Positions 1 through 9,047 of a stretch of 64,000 nucleotides of DNA are shown here, piece after piece; within the stretch, counting starts at the first letter, position 1; the number at the start of each line of letters is the position of its first letter. The DNA is taken from NCBI GenBank assembly GCA_905182335.1, contig CAJJBE010000005.1:1-64000 (forward strand), written 5' to 3'. The position numbers and the translations under genes were made by a program. The stretch is from Flavobacteriales bacterium UBA4466 (lineage in GTDB: Bacteria > Bacteroidota > Bacteroidia > Flavobacteriales_D > Crocinitomicaceae). The notes beneath the pieces are model-generated. The model was not told the origin of the DNA and did not search any database. It saw only the letters and a program-made list of their open reading frames with translations.

Positions 1-70
1 ACGTCAGCGAAAGGTGAACTAGTTAGAGCTTAAAATGTAGGAACGTACAGGTAAACGTACAGATTAAAAT

Positions 71-102
71 GAAAAAGCCCTTAACTACTTGGTAGCTAAG
101 GG
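71..102 (-). terminator. Rho-independent terminator of the tRNA-Gln transcript
   Basis: An 11-base-pair hairpin with one mismatch (arms 78-88 and 92-102, loop 89-91) is followed on the minus strand by a run of five T (complement of 72-76). It lies 18 bases after the tRNA 3' end and would end that short transcript. Bases 1-70 show nothing else I can name. Confidence 0.75.
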
Positions 103-119
103 TTTTAGTAAAAATTCTG

Positions 120-192
120 TTGTCCCACCAGGGCTCGAACCTGGACTCTTCTGTACCAAAAACAGACGTGTTGCCAATTACACCATGGGACA
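120..192 (-). tRNA. tRNA-Gln (anticodon TTG)
   Basis: Read on the minus strand, the 7-bp acceptor stem TGTCCCA/TGGGACA closes a standard cloverleaf of 73 bases including the discriminator A at 120. The anticodon stem TCTGT/ACAGA holds the loop TTTTGGT, giving anticodon TTG, which reads CAA/CAG glutamine codons. The T-arm has the canonical GGTTCGAGCCC core. The CCA tail is not encoded (the bases after the discriminator are CAG), so it must be added after transcription. A terminator follows directly. Confidence 0.95.
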
Positions 193-416
193 ATTTCGGT
201 TGCAAAGCTACGAACAAAATTCATTTCTTCACAACCTTTTTGAATAAAATCCCAAAAAAAAAGAGTCCTTTTTTCATACGATCATAGAAAAGAACAATTA
301 AAAAGTGACAAGTTTTCACTTTTAGACCGTTTCACGCATCTTATATATTGTTATTTTAGCGGTGCCTGAAAACAGCATTCCGGCTATAACCGAATTATAA
401 CGATTAACAACTGCAT

Positions 417-3400
417 ATGAATTTTAAAAAATTAAACCTTTATTTAGGTTGGTTCGTCTTTCTAATAGCAACAATTGTATTTTTTATCACGATTGAAGAT
501 ACCGTAAGTTTATGGGATTGTGGAGAGTATATCACAGCAGCATACAAACTAGAAGTTGGTCATCCTCCAGGTGCTCCTTTATTTATGGTTATTGGACGAT
601 TGTTCTCTTTCTTCGCTGATCCTGAGCATGTCGCTATATGGATAAATAGAGTTTCGGCACTTTCGAGTTCCGCAACGATTCTGTTTATGTTTTGGTCAAT
701 ATCAATGTTGGTTAAGAAAATCACACTACGTGATAAATCTGAGTTAACAAGTGGCGATAAAATTTCAATACTTGGGTCTGCATTTATTGGCTCGTTAGCA
801 TATGCATTCTCTGATTCTTTCTGGTTCTCTGCTGTTGAAGGAGAGGTGTACGCAATGTCTTCATTGTTTACTGCAATTATCTTCTGGGCTATCCTGAAGT
901 GGGATGAAGAAATGACTGAAATTCAGGGAGGTAAACTCTTTGATGGGTATTCTCCAGATAGGTGGTTGTTATTAATAATGTTTATGCTAGGCTTGGCCAT
1001 TGGGGTTCACCTCTTAGGAATTCTTGTTGTTCCAGCAATTGCATATGTAATCTACTTTAGATATCAAAAAACAATCAATCTAAAGGGCATTTTATTAACT
1101 GGAATTCTTGGTGTTTTTATATTAGGATTTATCCAAGTTGGTGTTATTCAAGGAGCAATTTCAATGGCTTCATCCTTTGAGGTTGGTTTTGTTAATTCAC
1201 TAGGTTTACCTTTCTACAGCGGAACAATATTTTTCTTTTTAATGGTTGTTGCGATGTGTGTTATTTTAATACGCTATGCACGTAAAAAAGGAAATCGGAT
1301 CTTGTATTCAGCAACAATGGGCTTAATATTGCTCTTAATAGGGTATGGTTCTTTTGCGGTGATTGTTATTCGTTCAAATGCTAACACACCCTTGGATGAG
1401 AATGATCCGGAGAATTTGGTTACCCTTACTGCTTATCTAAAACGTGAACAATATGGCTCAGCACCTCTAGTGAAAGGGCAACAATGGAATTCAACTGAAA
1501 ACACACGTGAATTATGGAATGATTTGTCAGCATTCTACTTAAGAAGATTTATTGTTCAGAAGGGAGACAAAGTGCTTAAGGCCTTTAAGGACGAAGGACG
1601 TGCGAATGAATTTTCGAAAGAAAATAAAGGTGAGGTTGTAGAGAAATACTTTGAATCAAATGCTTCAACACGCAAAAATGCAACACCTACTTATGCTCAA
1701 GCTGTGTTTTTTCCAAGAATGTATTGGAGTCAAGATGCTCAAAGAATAAGTGGTTATAAAAAATGGTCGGGCTATGATGCTAATGATCTATCAGGAGGTG
1801 AGCTAGGAAAAGATGGTAAACGTCTTCCTACCTTCGGAGAGAATATGAAGTTCTTCACGAGCTACCAGATTAACTGGATGTACTGGAGATATTTTATGTG
1901 GAATTTCTCAGGGCGACAAAATGATATTCAAGGTCATGGTGATCAAATGAGAGGTAACTGGCTGTCTGGCTTCAGTGTAGTAGATAATGCCCGCCTTGGT
2001 AATCAAGATGAATTTGCACCACACTTTACTTCAGAGAATCCTTCAAATAATAGATTCTTCTTCTTGCCAATTATCTTAGGGTTTATAGGATTAATATTCC
2101 ATTTCTATAGAGCGCCAAAAGATGCATTTGTACTTTCATTAGTATTCTTATTTACAGGTTTAGCAATTATTATTTATCTAAACCCAAGGCCTTTTGAGCC
2201 AAGAGAGAGAGATTACGCTTATGCTGGTTCATTCTATTTCTTTGCGATGTGGATAGGTATAGGAGTTCATGCATTATACGATGCGTTTAAAAACTTTGGA
2301 CGTAATGAGCTAAGGGGTGGAGGTATTATCGCAGGAGCAGGATTACTCGTTGCTTTAATCGCCGACATGGGAAGTATTACTTCCATGCCAATTACGCTAT
2401 CATGGTTGATTATATTAGCTATTGGTGGAGGGGCAATGGGCTTTATGTGGTTTATGAGAAAAGGATTGAAAAAAGACACGCATGGTGCAATAATTACGAT
2501 TGTATTGTGTCTTTCAGTTCCATTAATAATGGCATTTCAAGGGTGGGATGATCACGATCGTAGTTTAAAAACATCAGCTCATAATTTAGCATTAAACTAC
2601 CTAAACTCAGTTGAGAAAAACGGTATAATTTTCACAAATGGTGATAATGATACCTTTCCACTATGGTACATGCAAGAGGTAGAAGGTAAGCGTACAGATG
2701 TAAGAGTTTGTAATCTTTCTTTAATGCAAACTGATTGGTATACAGATCAAATGAAACTGAAAGCATACGAATCTGAACCACTTCCAATAAAGTTTACAGA
2801 GGATCAAATTTTAATGTATTCTGGAAATACGGATCAGGTATTGTTCACTGATTTGTTTGAGCTGTTCTATATGAACGCTAAACCAGAAGTGATTCGTCAA
2901 ATAATAAAAATGAGGGCTGACGCTAGCCCTAATGAATTGAGGCAATCGATTAATATTTTTAATAGTCAGGCAATTCGATTGTTAGATGGTGTTCAAGCGA
3001 GTGATGCGAGAGTATCTTCACGATTGGCTCAAATTAAAGCAATTTTAGCTGCTCCTCTTTCTGAAGGTGACCCAACGGCTAGTGTTTACAATAAGTATCA
3101 AGCTTCAATGGAGGTGTTTAGTGCTGCTCAAAGTCGATTGATTCAAGTCTCAGAACAAAACTTGCAAGCCTTCCAAAAATTATTGATGGAGGTCGAGAAA
3201 GGTTGGAATTTTACAAGCCTTGCGGATGCAATGGCCTTTACTAGAGATGATAACAATCTAATTAACTATCAAGGGCAGCGTTTAGTTCGTGTTTTCCCTA
3301 GTACAGGGTTTATTCTTCCAGTAAACATAACTAACGCGGTAGCATCGGGGGTTGTATCTGCACAACAAGCAGAATCTTGCCTTAAAGAAATGAGATTTAA

Positions 3401-4496
3401 TTTTGACGAACGTGGCTTAACGCGTGAGCAAGTAATGATGTTAGATATCTTAGCAAATAACGAGTGGAAACGTGGAATTAGTTTCTCATCTCCAGGTGGA
3501 TCTGAAGTTTCAATTGCATTATATAGAAGAGGTTATATTAAACAAAATGGTATGGCTTTCGAGTTAAACCCAATTGATAATGGGGTAACAAGGTTTAACG
3601 TTGAAAAGATGTATACGAACTTGATGAATACGTATGATTATGGCGCGATGAATAATCCAGATGTATTGACAGATTACTATGCTAGAAGACATACTGCTCA
3701 ATATAGACTTCATTTCTTATCATTAGCTGAAGAGTTTATTTCTCGCGCATTAGCTGCCGAGCAAGAAAATGAACGTATAACGATGATGGTTTCAATGGGG
3801 CAAGATGTTTCTATAGCGGACACAGGTATTTCTGAAAAAGAGATTAACGACTATAAGCAGAAGGCAAAAGCGTTAATTGATAAGTCGATAGAGGTAATGC
3901 CGCCTTCAATGGTACTTGATTATGGCGAGCCAAACCCTTCAAGAGGAGATAATTATACAATTAACGGTACAGACTTAGCGGCTTATTCGGATGGGATTCT
4001 ACACGATTATGTTGGCATTCTCTATATGGCAGGCTACAATAAAAGTGCTGAAGAGCTTGGGGCTGAAGTAGCTAATCAATTAGAATCTATTATTCGTTTC
4101 TACGAAGAAAGTAATATTGAAATCTCGGCGAGAGGTGAAAATACTAAAGATTTTTATGCAGCGCTAGCAGCGTATTTCAAATTGTTTACTGCGGCCAATG
4201 ATTCAGACTTTGGTGATTCTGAAGGGGTGCTAGCTAAAAGAACAACTGCTAAGATTGAGTATTTCTATAAAACAATGTTTCCCTCAATGTTTAATGATTT
4301 AGAAGCGTTAGCTAATGAAAACGGCGAAAGTATTAGAAGGGGTAGCAGAGCTGGATACTACTCAGTAATGCTTCATAACTTACAAGATTACTCTGAAGGA
4401 ATGGCGATCCACTTTGGCTTGAAGGAGGCAGCGAAGTCTGTTCCGCAATCAATGCCTATAAAAGGAGCATCTTTAGATGCGCTAATGAAACGATAG
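417..4496 (+). CDS. DUF2723 family membrane protein, probable protein O-mannosyltransferase-like glycosyltransferase
   Basis: This 1359-residue protein starts with the DUF2723 signature: a first membrane segment near residues 8-25, then IEDTVSLWDCGE and the GHPPGAPLF loop that resembles the acidic catalytic loop of GT-C transferases. About a dozen hydrophobic segments fill residues 1 to 770, followed by a soluble part of roughly 580 residues with no repeats that I recognise. Members of the family are thought to add sugars to exported proteins from a lipid-linked donor, acting in the inner membrane. The exact donor and acceptor cannot be told from sequence. It seems longer than most family members I know (about 1000-1150 residues), mainly through the soluble C-terminal part. 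It stands alone, with a dead gene behind it. The family call is firm and the activity is inferred. Confidence 0.88.
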   Translation: MNFKKLNLYLGWFVFLIATIVFFITIEDTVSLWDCGEYITAAYKLEVGHPPGAPLFMVIGRLFSFFADPEHVAIWINRVSALSSSATILFMFWSISMLVKKITLRDKSELTSGDKISILGSAFIGSLAYAFSDSFWFSAVEGEVYAMSSLFTAIIFWAILKWDEEMTEIQGGKLFDGYSPDRWLLLIMFMLGLAIGVHLLGILVVPAIAYVIYFRYQKTINLKGILLTGILGVFILGFIQVGVIQGAISMASSFEVGFVNSLGLPFYSGTIFFFLMVVAMCVILIRYARKKGNRILYSATMGLILLLIGYGSFAVIVIRSNANTPLDENDPENLVTLTAYLKREQYGSAPLVKGQQWNSTENTRELWNDLSAFYLRRFIVQKGDKVLKAFKDEGRANEFSKENKGEVVEKYFESNASTRKNATPTYAQAVFFPRMYWSQDAQRISGYKKWSGYDANDLSGGELGKDGKRLPTFGENMKFFTSYQINWMYWRYFMWNFSGRQNDIQGHGDQMRGNWLSGFSVVDNARLGNQDEFAPHFTSENPSNNRFFFLPIILGFIGLIFHFYRAPKDAFVLSLVFLFTGLAIIIYLNPRPFEPRERDYAYAGSFYFFAMWIGIGVHALYDAFKNFGRNELRGGGIIAGAGLLVALIADMGSITSMPITLSWLIILAIGGGAMGFMWFMRKGLKKDTHGAIITIVLCLSVPLIMAFQGWDDHDRSLKTSAHNLALNYLNSVEKNGIIFTNGDNDTFPLWYMQEVEGKRTDVRVCNLSLMQTDWYTDQMKLKAYESEPLPIKFTEDQILMYSGNTDQVLFTDLFELFYMNAKPEVIRQIIKMRADASPNELRQSINIFNSQAIRLLDGVQASDARVSSRLAQIKAILAAPLSEGDPTASVYNKYQASMEVFSAAQSRLIQVSEQNLQAFQKLLMEVEKGWNFTSLADAMAFTRDDNNLINYQGQRLVRVFPSTGFILPVNITNAVASGVVSAQQAESCLKEMRFNFDERGLTREQVMMLDILANNEWKRGISFSSPGGSEVSIALYRRGYIKQNGMAFELNPIDNGVTRFNVEKMYTNLMNTYDYGAMNNPDVLTDYYARRHTAQYRLHFLSLAEEFISRALAAEQENERITMMVSMGQDVSIADTGISEKEINDYKQKAKALIDKSIEVMPPSMVLDYGEPNPSRGDNYTINGTDLAAYSDGILHDYVGILYMAGYNKSAEELGAEVANQLESIIRFYEESNIEISARGENTKDFYAALAAYFKLFTAANDSDFGDSEGVLAKRTTAKIEYFYKTMFPSMFNDLEALANENGESIRRGSRAGYYSVMLHNLQDYSEGMAIHFGLKEAAKSVPQSMPIKGASLDALMKR

Positions 4497-4525
4497 ACAT
4501 AAGCAAGACTAGAGTTTCTAAGAAG

Positions 4526-5057
4526 ATGATAAAATTATTTAAAACCCCAAGTTTTATTTGTTGTTTTGCCCCACGAAGAACTTGGAGTTTATCGTCTCCT
4601 AACACCGTCTATTTGACTTTTGATGATGGATCAATGTAAGGATAAAAACATTAACATCCTTAAAGAGAAAGACGTTAAGGATACACTCCTTTGCGTTGGT
4701 ACTAATGCCTCAAATGATTAGCGATGGTCATGCTCTGGAAAATTACATCATGCACCACGAAAACGCGAATAAGACATCTAAGAAAGCTTATTTAGACCAC
4801 CATACGGGCATTTACCGATTACTTATGTTCGATGTATTAAAAAGCAATATGAAATCATAATGTGGTACTGACTGTCCTATAATTTTAATATTACGGTAGA
4901 ATTGATTCTTAAGAAGGCGATAAATAAGATTAAAGTAGAGTATATTCTAGTATTAGATGACAATCTAAAAGTACAGGGTAAGCTTAAACTTCTACTGCCT
5001 AAATTAATTAAGAATCTTAGAGGGCGCGGGCTTAAATTTGCGCTTATTTCCGTTTGA
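4526..5057 (+). pseudogene. Decayed polysaccharide deacetylase (NodB homology) gene
   Basis: No long reading frame exists here, but pieces of one family appear in order in different frames. From ATG 4526 the frame reads FKTPSFICCF, then TWSLSSPNTVYLTFDDG (the NodB metal-site motif), and hits TAA at once. Further on come a GHALENYIMHHENAN-like piece (the family has GHxIGNHTxxH), then QYEIIMW, and finally a LPKLIKNLRGRGLKFALISV tail ending at TGA 5055-5057. Together they span about the length of a small 200-residue deacetylase, so the gene was lost by frameshifts and stops rather than by one deletion. Its old end overlaps the 3' end of the convergent DUF2480 gene by 14 bases. When intact it would have removed N-acetyl groups from a cell-surface polysaccharide. 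Confidence 0.8.
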
Positions 5058-5547
5058 AAACAGGAACAGTAGAGCAAGGCTCACCATACATAATACTCTT
5101 TGCTACAGGTTGTATATAGCGAATTAATTCAGACATTGCATATTCAGGTGAAGAAATATCTGCACAGCCTTTAATGATAACACGACCGTCTTTATAATCG
5201 TCGAGATTGTCTTCAGAAATACGCGATTTTATAAGGGATTTTTCAAGATCAATTTTTGACCCTATCACATAAAATGCGCCTGACTCATGCAGTTTTGAAC
5301 CAATTAACATAAATGCCCAAGTTGGGATAATAGCGTCCACCGAACAAATTACATAAACTGCCTTATTTGAGTATGAAGACCAGTCATGTTCTTTAGCCCA
5401 TGCACGAAAATCTTTTTCTTTAAGGGCTAATCCTTGCCAAAGCACATCGGCAATATCTACAGAAACAATTTTTTTTTTCGACTTATAATCAGCTAGGTCT
5501 ATTGAAGTAAGGCTGCTTTCTTTTACACGATTCACGATTTCTGTCAT
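5044..5547 (-). CDS. DUF2480 family protein
   Basis: This 167-residue protein matches the DUF2480 family found across Bacteroidota: MTEIVNRV at the start, VSVDIADVLWQGL near residue 30, then FRAWAKEHDW and a C-terminal GCADISSPEYAMSELIRYIQP. It has no signal peptide or membrane segment, so it is probably cytoplasmic. The family has no established function that I know of. The gene is monocistronic. Its downstream neighbour is the deacetylase corpse, whose stop lies inside its last codons, and its upstream neighbour is the divergent rhomboid gene. The family call is good and the role is unknown. Confidence 0.85.
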   Translation of the reverse strand: MTEIVNRVKESSLTSIDLADYKSKKKIVSVDIADVLWQGLALKEKDFRAWAKEHDWSSYSNKAVYVICSVDAIIPTWAFMLIGSKLHESGAFYVIGSKIDLEKSLIKSRISEDNLDDYKDGRVIIKGCADISSPEYAMSELIRYIQPVAKSIMYGEPCSTVPVFKRK

Positions 5548-5664
5548 AGCGTAAAAATATGCTTTTTATCAGAGAATGGTTTTTTTTAGGTGTTAAGAAA
5601 TCAGAAAAGTTATGTCACATTGTCATAAAAAAGATTCGGCATAGCTTTTGACCAAGATTATACA

Positions 5665-6453
5665 ATGAAAAAAACTCAATTTGGTTCACCTTTAGAGGCA
5701 ATTCTCTACCCTTTACTAGTATTAGTAATCATGTGGTTAGTGTTTTGGGCGGATCATTTGTTTCCATTAATACCATTCTATAAATATGGCGTCATGCCTG
5801 GGGTACTTGAAAGTTGGAAAGGGGTAATATTTATGCCCTTACTTCATTCTTACGAAGAGGTTAATCATATTTTTAACAACTCAATACCAACAGTAGTTCT
5901 ACTTGGTGCTATTATTTATTATTATCGTCAGATTGCATTTCGTGTCTTCTTCTTCTCCTGGATCTTTACAGGAATAGGGGTATGGCTAGTCGCTACGAAT
6001 AACAACTCTTACCATATTGGAATGAGTGGAGTAATTTATGCCATGGTCGGCTTTCTATTTATTTCAGGTATTATACGAAAGTATAAGCCGCTACAGGCGA
6101 TATCATTATTTGTAGTATTTATGTATGGAGGTATGATTTGGGGGATATTCTCGATTGAGGAAAAAGTTTCTTGGGAAGGACATTTAAGCGGTTTAATAGT
6201 GGGGGTTATATTAGCTTTTATTTATAGAAAACATGGACCTCAATCACCGATGTATTCATATGAAATAGAAAAGGAAATGGGAATTGAGCCTCCTGATTTT
6301 GAGGGAGAGTTGAATGAACGTATTCGATTAGCAAAGCTTCAGCAAGAAGAGATGTTAAAACAACAACTAGAGAATCAAGGGCAAAAGATTATTTATCATT
6401 TTCTACCAAAAGACAGGTCTACTAGACTTGAGGACGATACTGATCAACAATAA
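5665..6453 (+). CDS. Rhomboid-family intramembrane serine protease
   Basis: A 262-residue membrane protein. The catalytic dyad is visible: Ser121 in the GMSG motif (residues 119-122) and His173 in WEGHLSG, plus a conserved HIFNN at 68-72 that supplies the oxyanion-hole His/Asn in this family. Six hydrophobic segments lie between residues 15 and 190, and a charged, Gln- and Glu-rich cytoplasmic tail of about 70 residues follows. Rhomboids cut transmembrane substrates within the lipid bilayer. Which protein this one cuts cannot be read from the sequence. Its last 32 bases overlap the 3' end of the convergent phosphatase gene. Confidence 0.9.
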   Translation: MKKTQFGSPLEAILYPLLVLVIMWLVFWADHLFPLIPFYKYGVMPGVLESWKGVIFMPLLHSYEEVNHIFNNSIPTVVLLGAIIYYYRQIAFRVFFFSWIFTGIGVWLVATNNNSYHIGMSGVIYAMVGFLFISGIIRKYKPLQAISLFVVFMYGGMIWGIFSIEEKVSWEGHLSGLIVGVILAFIYRKHGPQSPMYSYEIEKEMGIEPPDFEGELNERIRLAKLQQEEMLKQQLENQGQKIIYHFLPKDRSTRLEDDTDQQ

Positions 6454-6892
6454 CTCCAGTGCTTTTAGATGTTTCACTTGAAACTAGGTCACCAAAATCG
6501 ATACAATAATATTCTGATGTACTCATTTCAATGGAGTCGTCTACGAAATAGCTTAAGAGATCTGATATTCCAAAGTTATGCCCGATAATAAGTAAGTCGT
6601 CATTAGATTTTCGCTTCCAAATATGATGAAGTAAATCCTGTTTTGAACAGAGGTAAATATCAATGAGATACTTTGGTTGACTAAAAACACAAGCCTTGGA
6701 TATTGATTCTAATGTCTCTCGTGTTCTTACCGAATCACTGCACCATAATTCAACAGTGTCAATCTTAGACTTTAAATAAACGCCAAGATTTAATGTTTGA
6801 GCAATTCCTTTTTTATTCAATGAACGGTCAAAATCATGCCCACTCTTTGATTCGCGTTCAGCTTTACCATGGCGTACTAAATGTATTTTCAT
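6422..6892 (-). CDS. SixA-like histidine phosphatase family protein
   Basis: A 156-residue protein of the phosphoglycerate mutase-like (histidine phosphatase) superfamily. The phospho-accepting histidine is in the N-terminal VRHGKAE (Arg7-His8-Gly9), Arg of SVRTRETL completes the phosphate pocket, and the second catalytic His sits in IIGHNFGISDL near residue 104. The length and the short insert fit the SixA group, which removes phosphate from phosphohistidine in signalling proteins. The real substrate here is unknown. It has no signal peptide. The 3' end overlaps the rhomboid gene tail-to-tail. Confidence 0.85.
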   Translation of the reverse strand: MKIHLVRHGKAERESKSGHDFDRSLNKKGIAQTLNLGVYLKSKIDTVELWCSDSVRTRETLESISKACVFSQPKYLIDIYLCSKQDLLHHIWKRKSNDDLLIIGHNFGISDLLSYFVDDSIEMSTSEYYCIDFGDLVSSETSKSTGVIVDQYRPQV

Positions 6893-7013
6893 AGGATAAA
6901 TTTAATCCGCTTTCCAACCAATTCAAAAAATAATTATGTGAGCTTGAATATAGAAAGATGGTTTACAACTATATTAATGATTTTTTCTTTATTTAAAATG
7001 GTTGTATTTAGAA

Positions 7014-8978
7014 TCATTTTATTTTTTTGTAGAAAAAATTCATTGATAGAATGTGAGGAAAGCTAATGCACGATAAGAATACAAAAAACCAGCTTATAAT
7101 TTCATTATAATTCGATTCGTTTGTAATAAAAAGGAAGTAAAAAATAAAAATAGCTCCTATATTAAATGGGATAGCTTTTGTATACAGTTTTAAATGTGAT
7201 AGTTTAGAACTTTTCTTAATATCAAACCATCCAATAATACTGTGATGAAAAATAAAGTATAAACTAAAAGCATATACCAAGCTTAGTGAAGAGGAAAAGA
7301 AGAGAAATAAACACATTAATAGCCAACTTATTTTTCTTTTGAATAAAGAATAAATAGACACTAAAAATAGGGAGGCATTAGAGGTGTATAATAGACTATT
7401 TGTCTTTATATCTTGATTAATACCTATTATTCTTAAAATATCAATAAATTCTGTTTCGTGACTTGAAAAAAGATATAGAAATATAGTAAGCCCCCAAAAT
7501 AAACTCATCAGTGAAGAATTAATCTTCCAAAATTTCATATCTGTTTGACCAAAGTGCCATGATGAATATAGAATAAAGAGAATTAGTGAAAGTGAAGGAT
7601 AGGATAACCAAAGTAAAAAAATAGGTATCATCAATAATATATAATATATAATAAATGAGAATGATGTTTTTTTTGAAGAACGATAAAACCCAGTGAAATA
7701 GTCTAATGCACCATGAGGTATTCCTACTAATAGTAGCCCTAATGATATAAATAAGAGTTGGGTTTCATTTAGAAAAACTGATTCTTGTGTTGTTGAAGGG
7801 AACAACGTTAAGACTATTAGTACTATTGGTATTATTGATTTTTTTATTTTTCTTGAGATCCAAATAATTAGTGATTTAAAAAAAAGCATAATTTGAAGTC
7901 GAGAAAAAATTTTGAAGTCTTCTTTTATGTTGGTTTGTTCATCTAGGAATTTTAATATTACTTTAGGTTCCGAAGACTTGAATAACCTGGAAAAAACAGA
8001 TTTACCATGTTCTGGCCATTTTTTTAAAATTATTAATAACAATTCATCATATAAAATAAATTTATTTTTTGTTTTAATATAAGTTTGTTTAATTCCACGA
8101 TCACATATGTTTTTTGAATGAGAGTACATTTTTTTAAATCCATAGCCAGTACTTGGCTTTATATTTCCCGCTCTTGTACCTATTTCAATTATTTTCTTTT
8201 TTTTGTTTATTATATTCTCTGAACTCATTGGGATCAAACCAACTTCTTTATCAATAAGTTCATATTTTCCAAAGTTTTTATTTATGTATTTGTCTAGTAA
8301 TACTTCTGAGTTTTTTTTATTAATTATATCATCTCCAAATCTTGTCAATTCAATAAGGCCATAATTTGAATTGTAAGGAAGGATATAAATAAATTGTGTC
8401 CCATGGTTTTGATCAATTCTGAAGTCCATCATTTTGAATGTTTTTGCATCAAATTTTTTAGAATTCAGCTTTACTTTGAAACCAATAAAGGATTGATAGA
8501 TTAATTTTTTATTTTCTGCTAGTTTAGCTATGTTAATTGGCCTACAATCAAATATTTTTTTTGAAAAGTAGGATTTTTCATTAGTTATAACCTCAGAGAG
8601 TCTCTTTTCTTTTATTTCAGTTACTTTATCTTTTATGTAGCTAATGTTTTTTTCTTCTATTATTTTATGAGCAGATTTATATAGATCTATACTGTTAATA
8701 TGAAAATAATTTAGCGGATAAATTGATTCAGGCTTAAAGTCATTAATTTGAATACTATCCCACTGATTTGAAATTATATCTTGATATTCAATATATATAT
8801 CATCTGTTTTTTTTGCCCAGAAGCAAAAAGTTTTATCATTTTCATTTTTTCTGCTCGGGTCTATTATTAATATATTTTTATTTTCAAGGAGGTCTCTCTT
8901 ATTCATTTCTCTTAATAAGACACAAGTACTTGCTCCTAAACCCGTAAAAATAAAATCATATTGATTGATATTATTCAT
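7014..8978 (-). CDS. Fusion of lycopene beta-cyclase (CrtY) and Brp/Blh beta-carotene 15,15'-dioxygenase
   Basis: One uninterrupted 654-residue frame joins two enzymes. Residues 1-375 are a CrtY-type cyclase: the FAD-binding FTGLGAST (11-18), IFDCRP (142-147), YQSFIGFKV (161-169), MDFRIDQNHG (184-193), EVGLIPM (245-251) and IGTRAGNIKPSTGYGF (266-281). Residues 380-654 are a polytopic Brp/Blh domain with the iron-ligand histidines in GIPHGALD (His422), SSWHFGQTD (His475), FIFHHS (His578/579) and SFPHILS (His642). The cyclase turns lycopene into beta-carotene, and Blh cleaves that into two retinals, the opsin chromophore. The gene follows the opsin gene after 69 bases. Both halves keep their motifs, so both should work. 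I usually see the two as separate genes. The sequence is strikingly rich in A/T and in Ile, Asn, Lys and Phe compared with the opsin. Protein call very sure; joint action is inferred. Confidence 0.93.
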   Translation of the reverse strand: MNNINQYDFIFTGLGASTCVLLREMNKRDLLENKNILIIDPSRKNENDKTFCFWAKKTDDIYIEYQDIISNQWDSIQINDFKPESIYPLNYFHINSIDLYKSAHKIIEEKNISYIKDKVTEIKEKRLSEVITNEKSYFSKKIFDCRPINIAKLAENKKLIYQSFIGFKVKLNSKKFDAKTFKMMDFRIDQNHGTQFIYILPYNSNYGLIELTRFGDDIINKKNSEVLLDKYINKNFGKYELIDKEVGLIPMSSENIINKKKKIIEIGTRAGNIKPSTGYGFKKMYSHSKNICDRGIKQTYIKTKNKFILYDELLLIILKKWPEHGKSVFSRLFKSSEPKVILKFLDEQTNIKEDFKIFSRLQIMLFFKSLIIWISRKIKKSIIPIVLIVLTLFPSTTQESVFLNETQLLFISLGLLLVGIPHGALDYFTGFYRSSKKTSFSFIIYYILLMIPIFLLWLSYPSLSLILFILYSSWHFGQTDMKFWKINSSLMSLFWGLTIFLYLFSSHETEFIDILRIIGINQDIKTNSLLYTSNASLFLVSIYSLFKRKISWLLMCLFLFFSSSLSLVYAFSLYFIFHHSIIGWFDIKKSSKLSHLKLYTKAIPFNIGAIFIFYFLFITNESNYNEIISWFFVFLSCISFPHILSMNFFYKKIK

Positions 8979-8996
8979 TATATAAAGTTTTTATAT

Positions 8997-9027
8997 AAAA
9001 AAAAAGCGGCTCATTTGAACCGCTTTT
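8997..9027 (-). terminator. Terminator between the opsin and the crtY-blh gene
   Basis: The hairpin GCGGCTCA/TGAACCGC-like stem (arms within 9006-9023) is followed on the minus strand by nine T (complement of 8997-9005). It starts about 20 bases after the opsin stop codon and ends 18 bases before the crtY-blh start. It should stop most opsin transcripts. The cyclase-cleavage gene would then depend on read-through, because no TAnnTTTG box is visible in the short gap. Confidence 0.85.
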
Positions 9028-9047
9028 CTTTATATAAATAGAGCTTA

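Noticed and set aside
1-192. tRNA gene as a site of integrated mobile DNA
   Set aside because: No integrase, no direct repeat of the tRNA 3' end elsewhere in the window, and the following genes are ordinary.
4877-5077. Minus-strand frame over the decayed deacetylase
   Set aside because: The plus-strand deacetylase traces explain this stretch better, and the frame has no known pattern.
6881-7066. Small plus-strand frame between the phosphatase and crtY-blh
   Set aside because: No ribosome site, no family pattern, and its end lies over the 3' end of crtY-blh.
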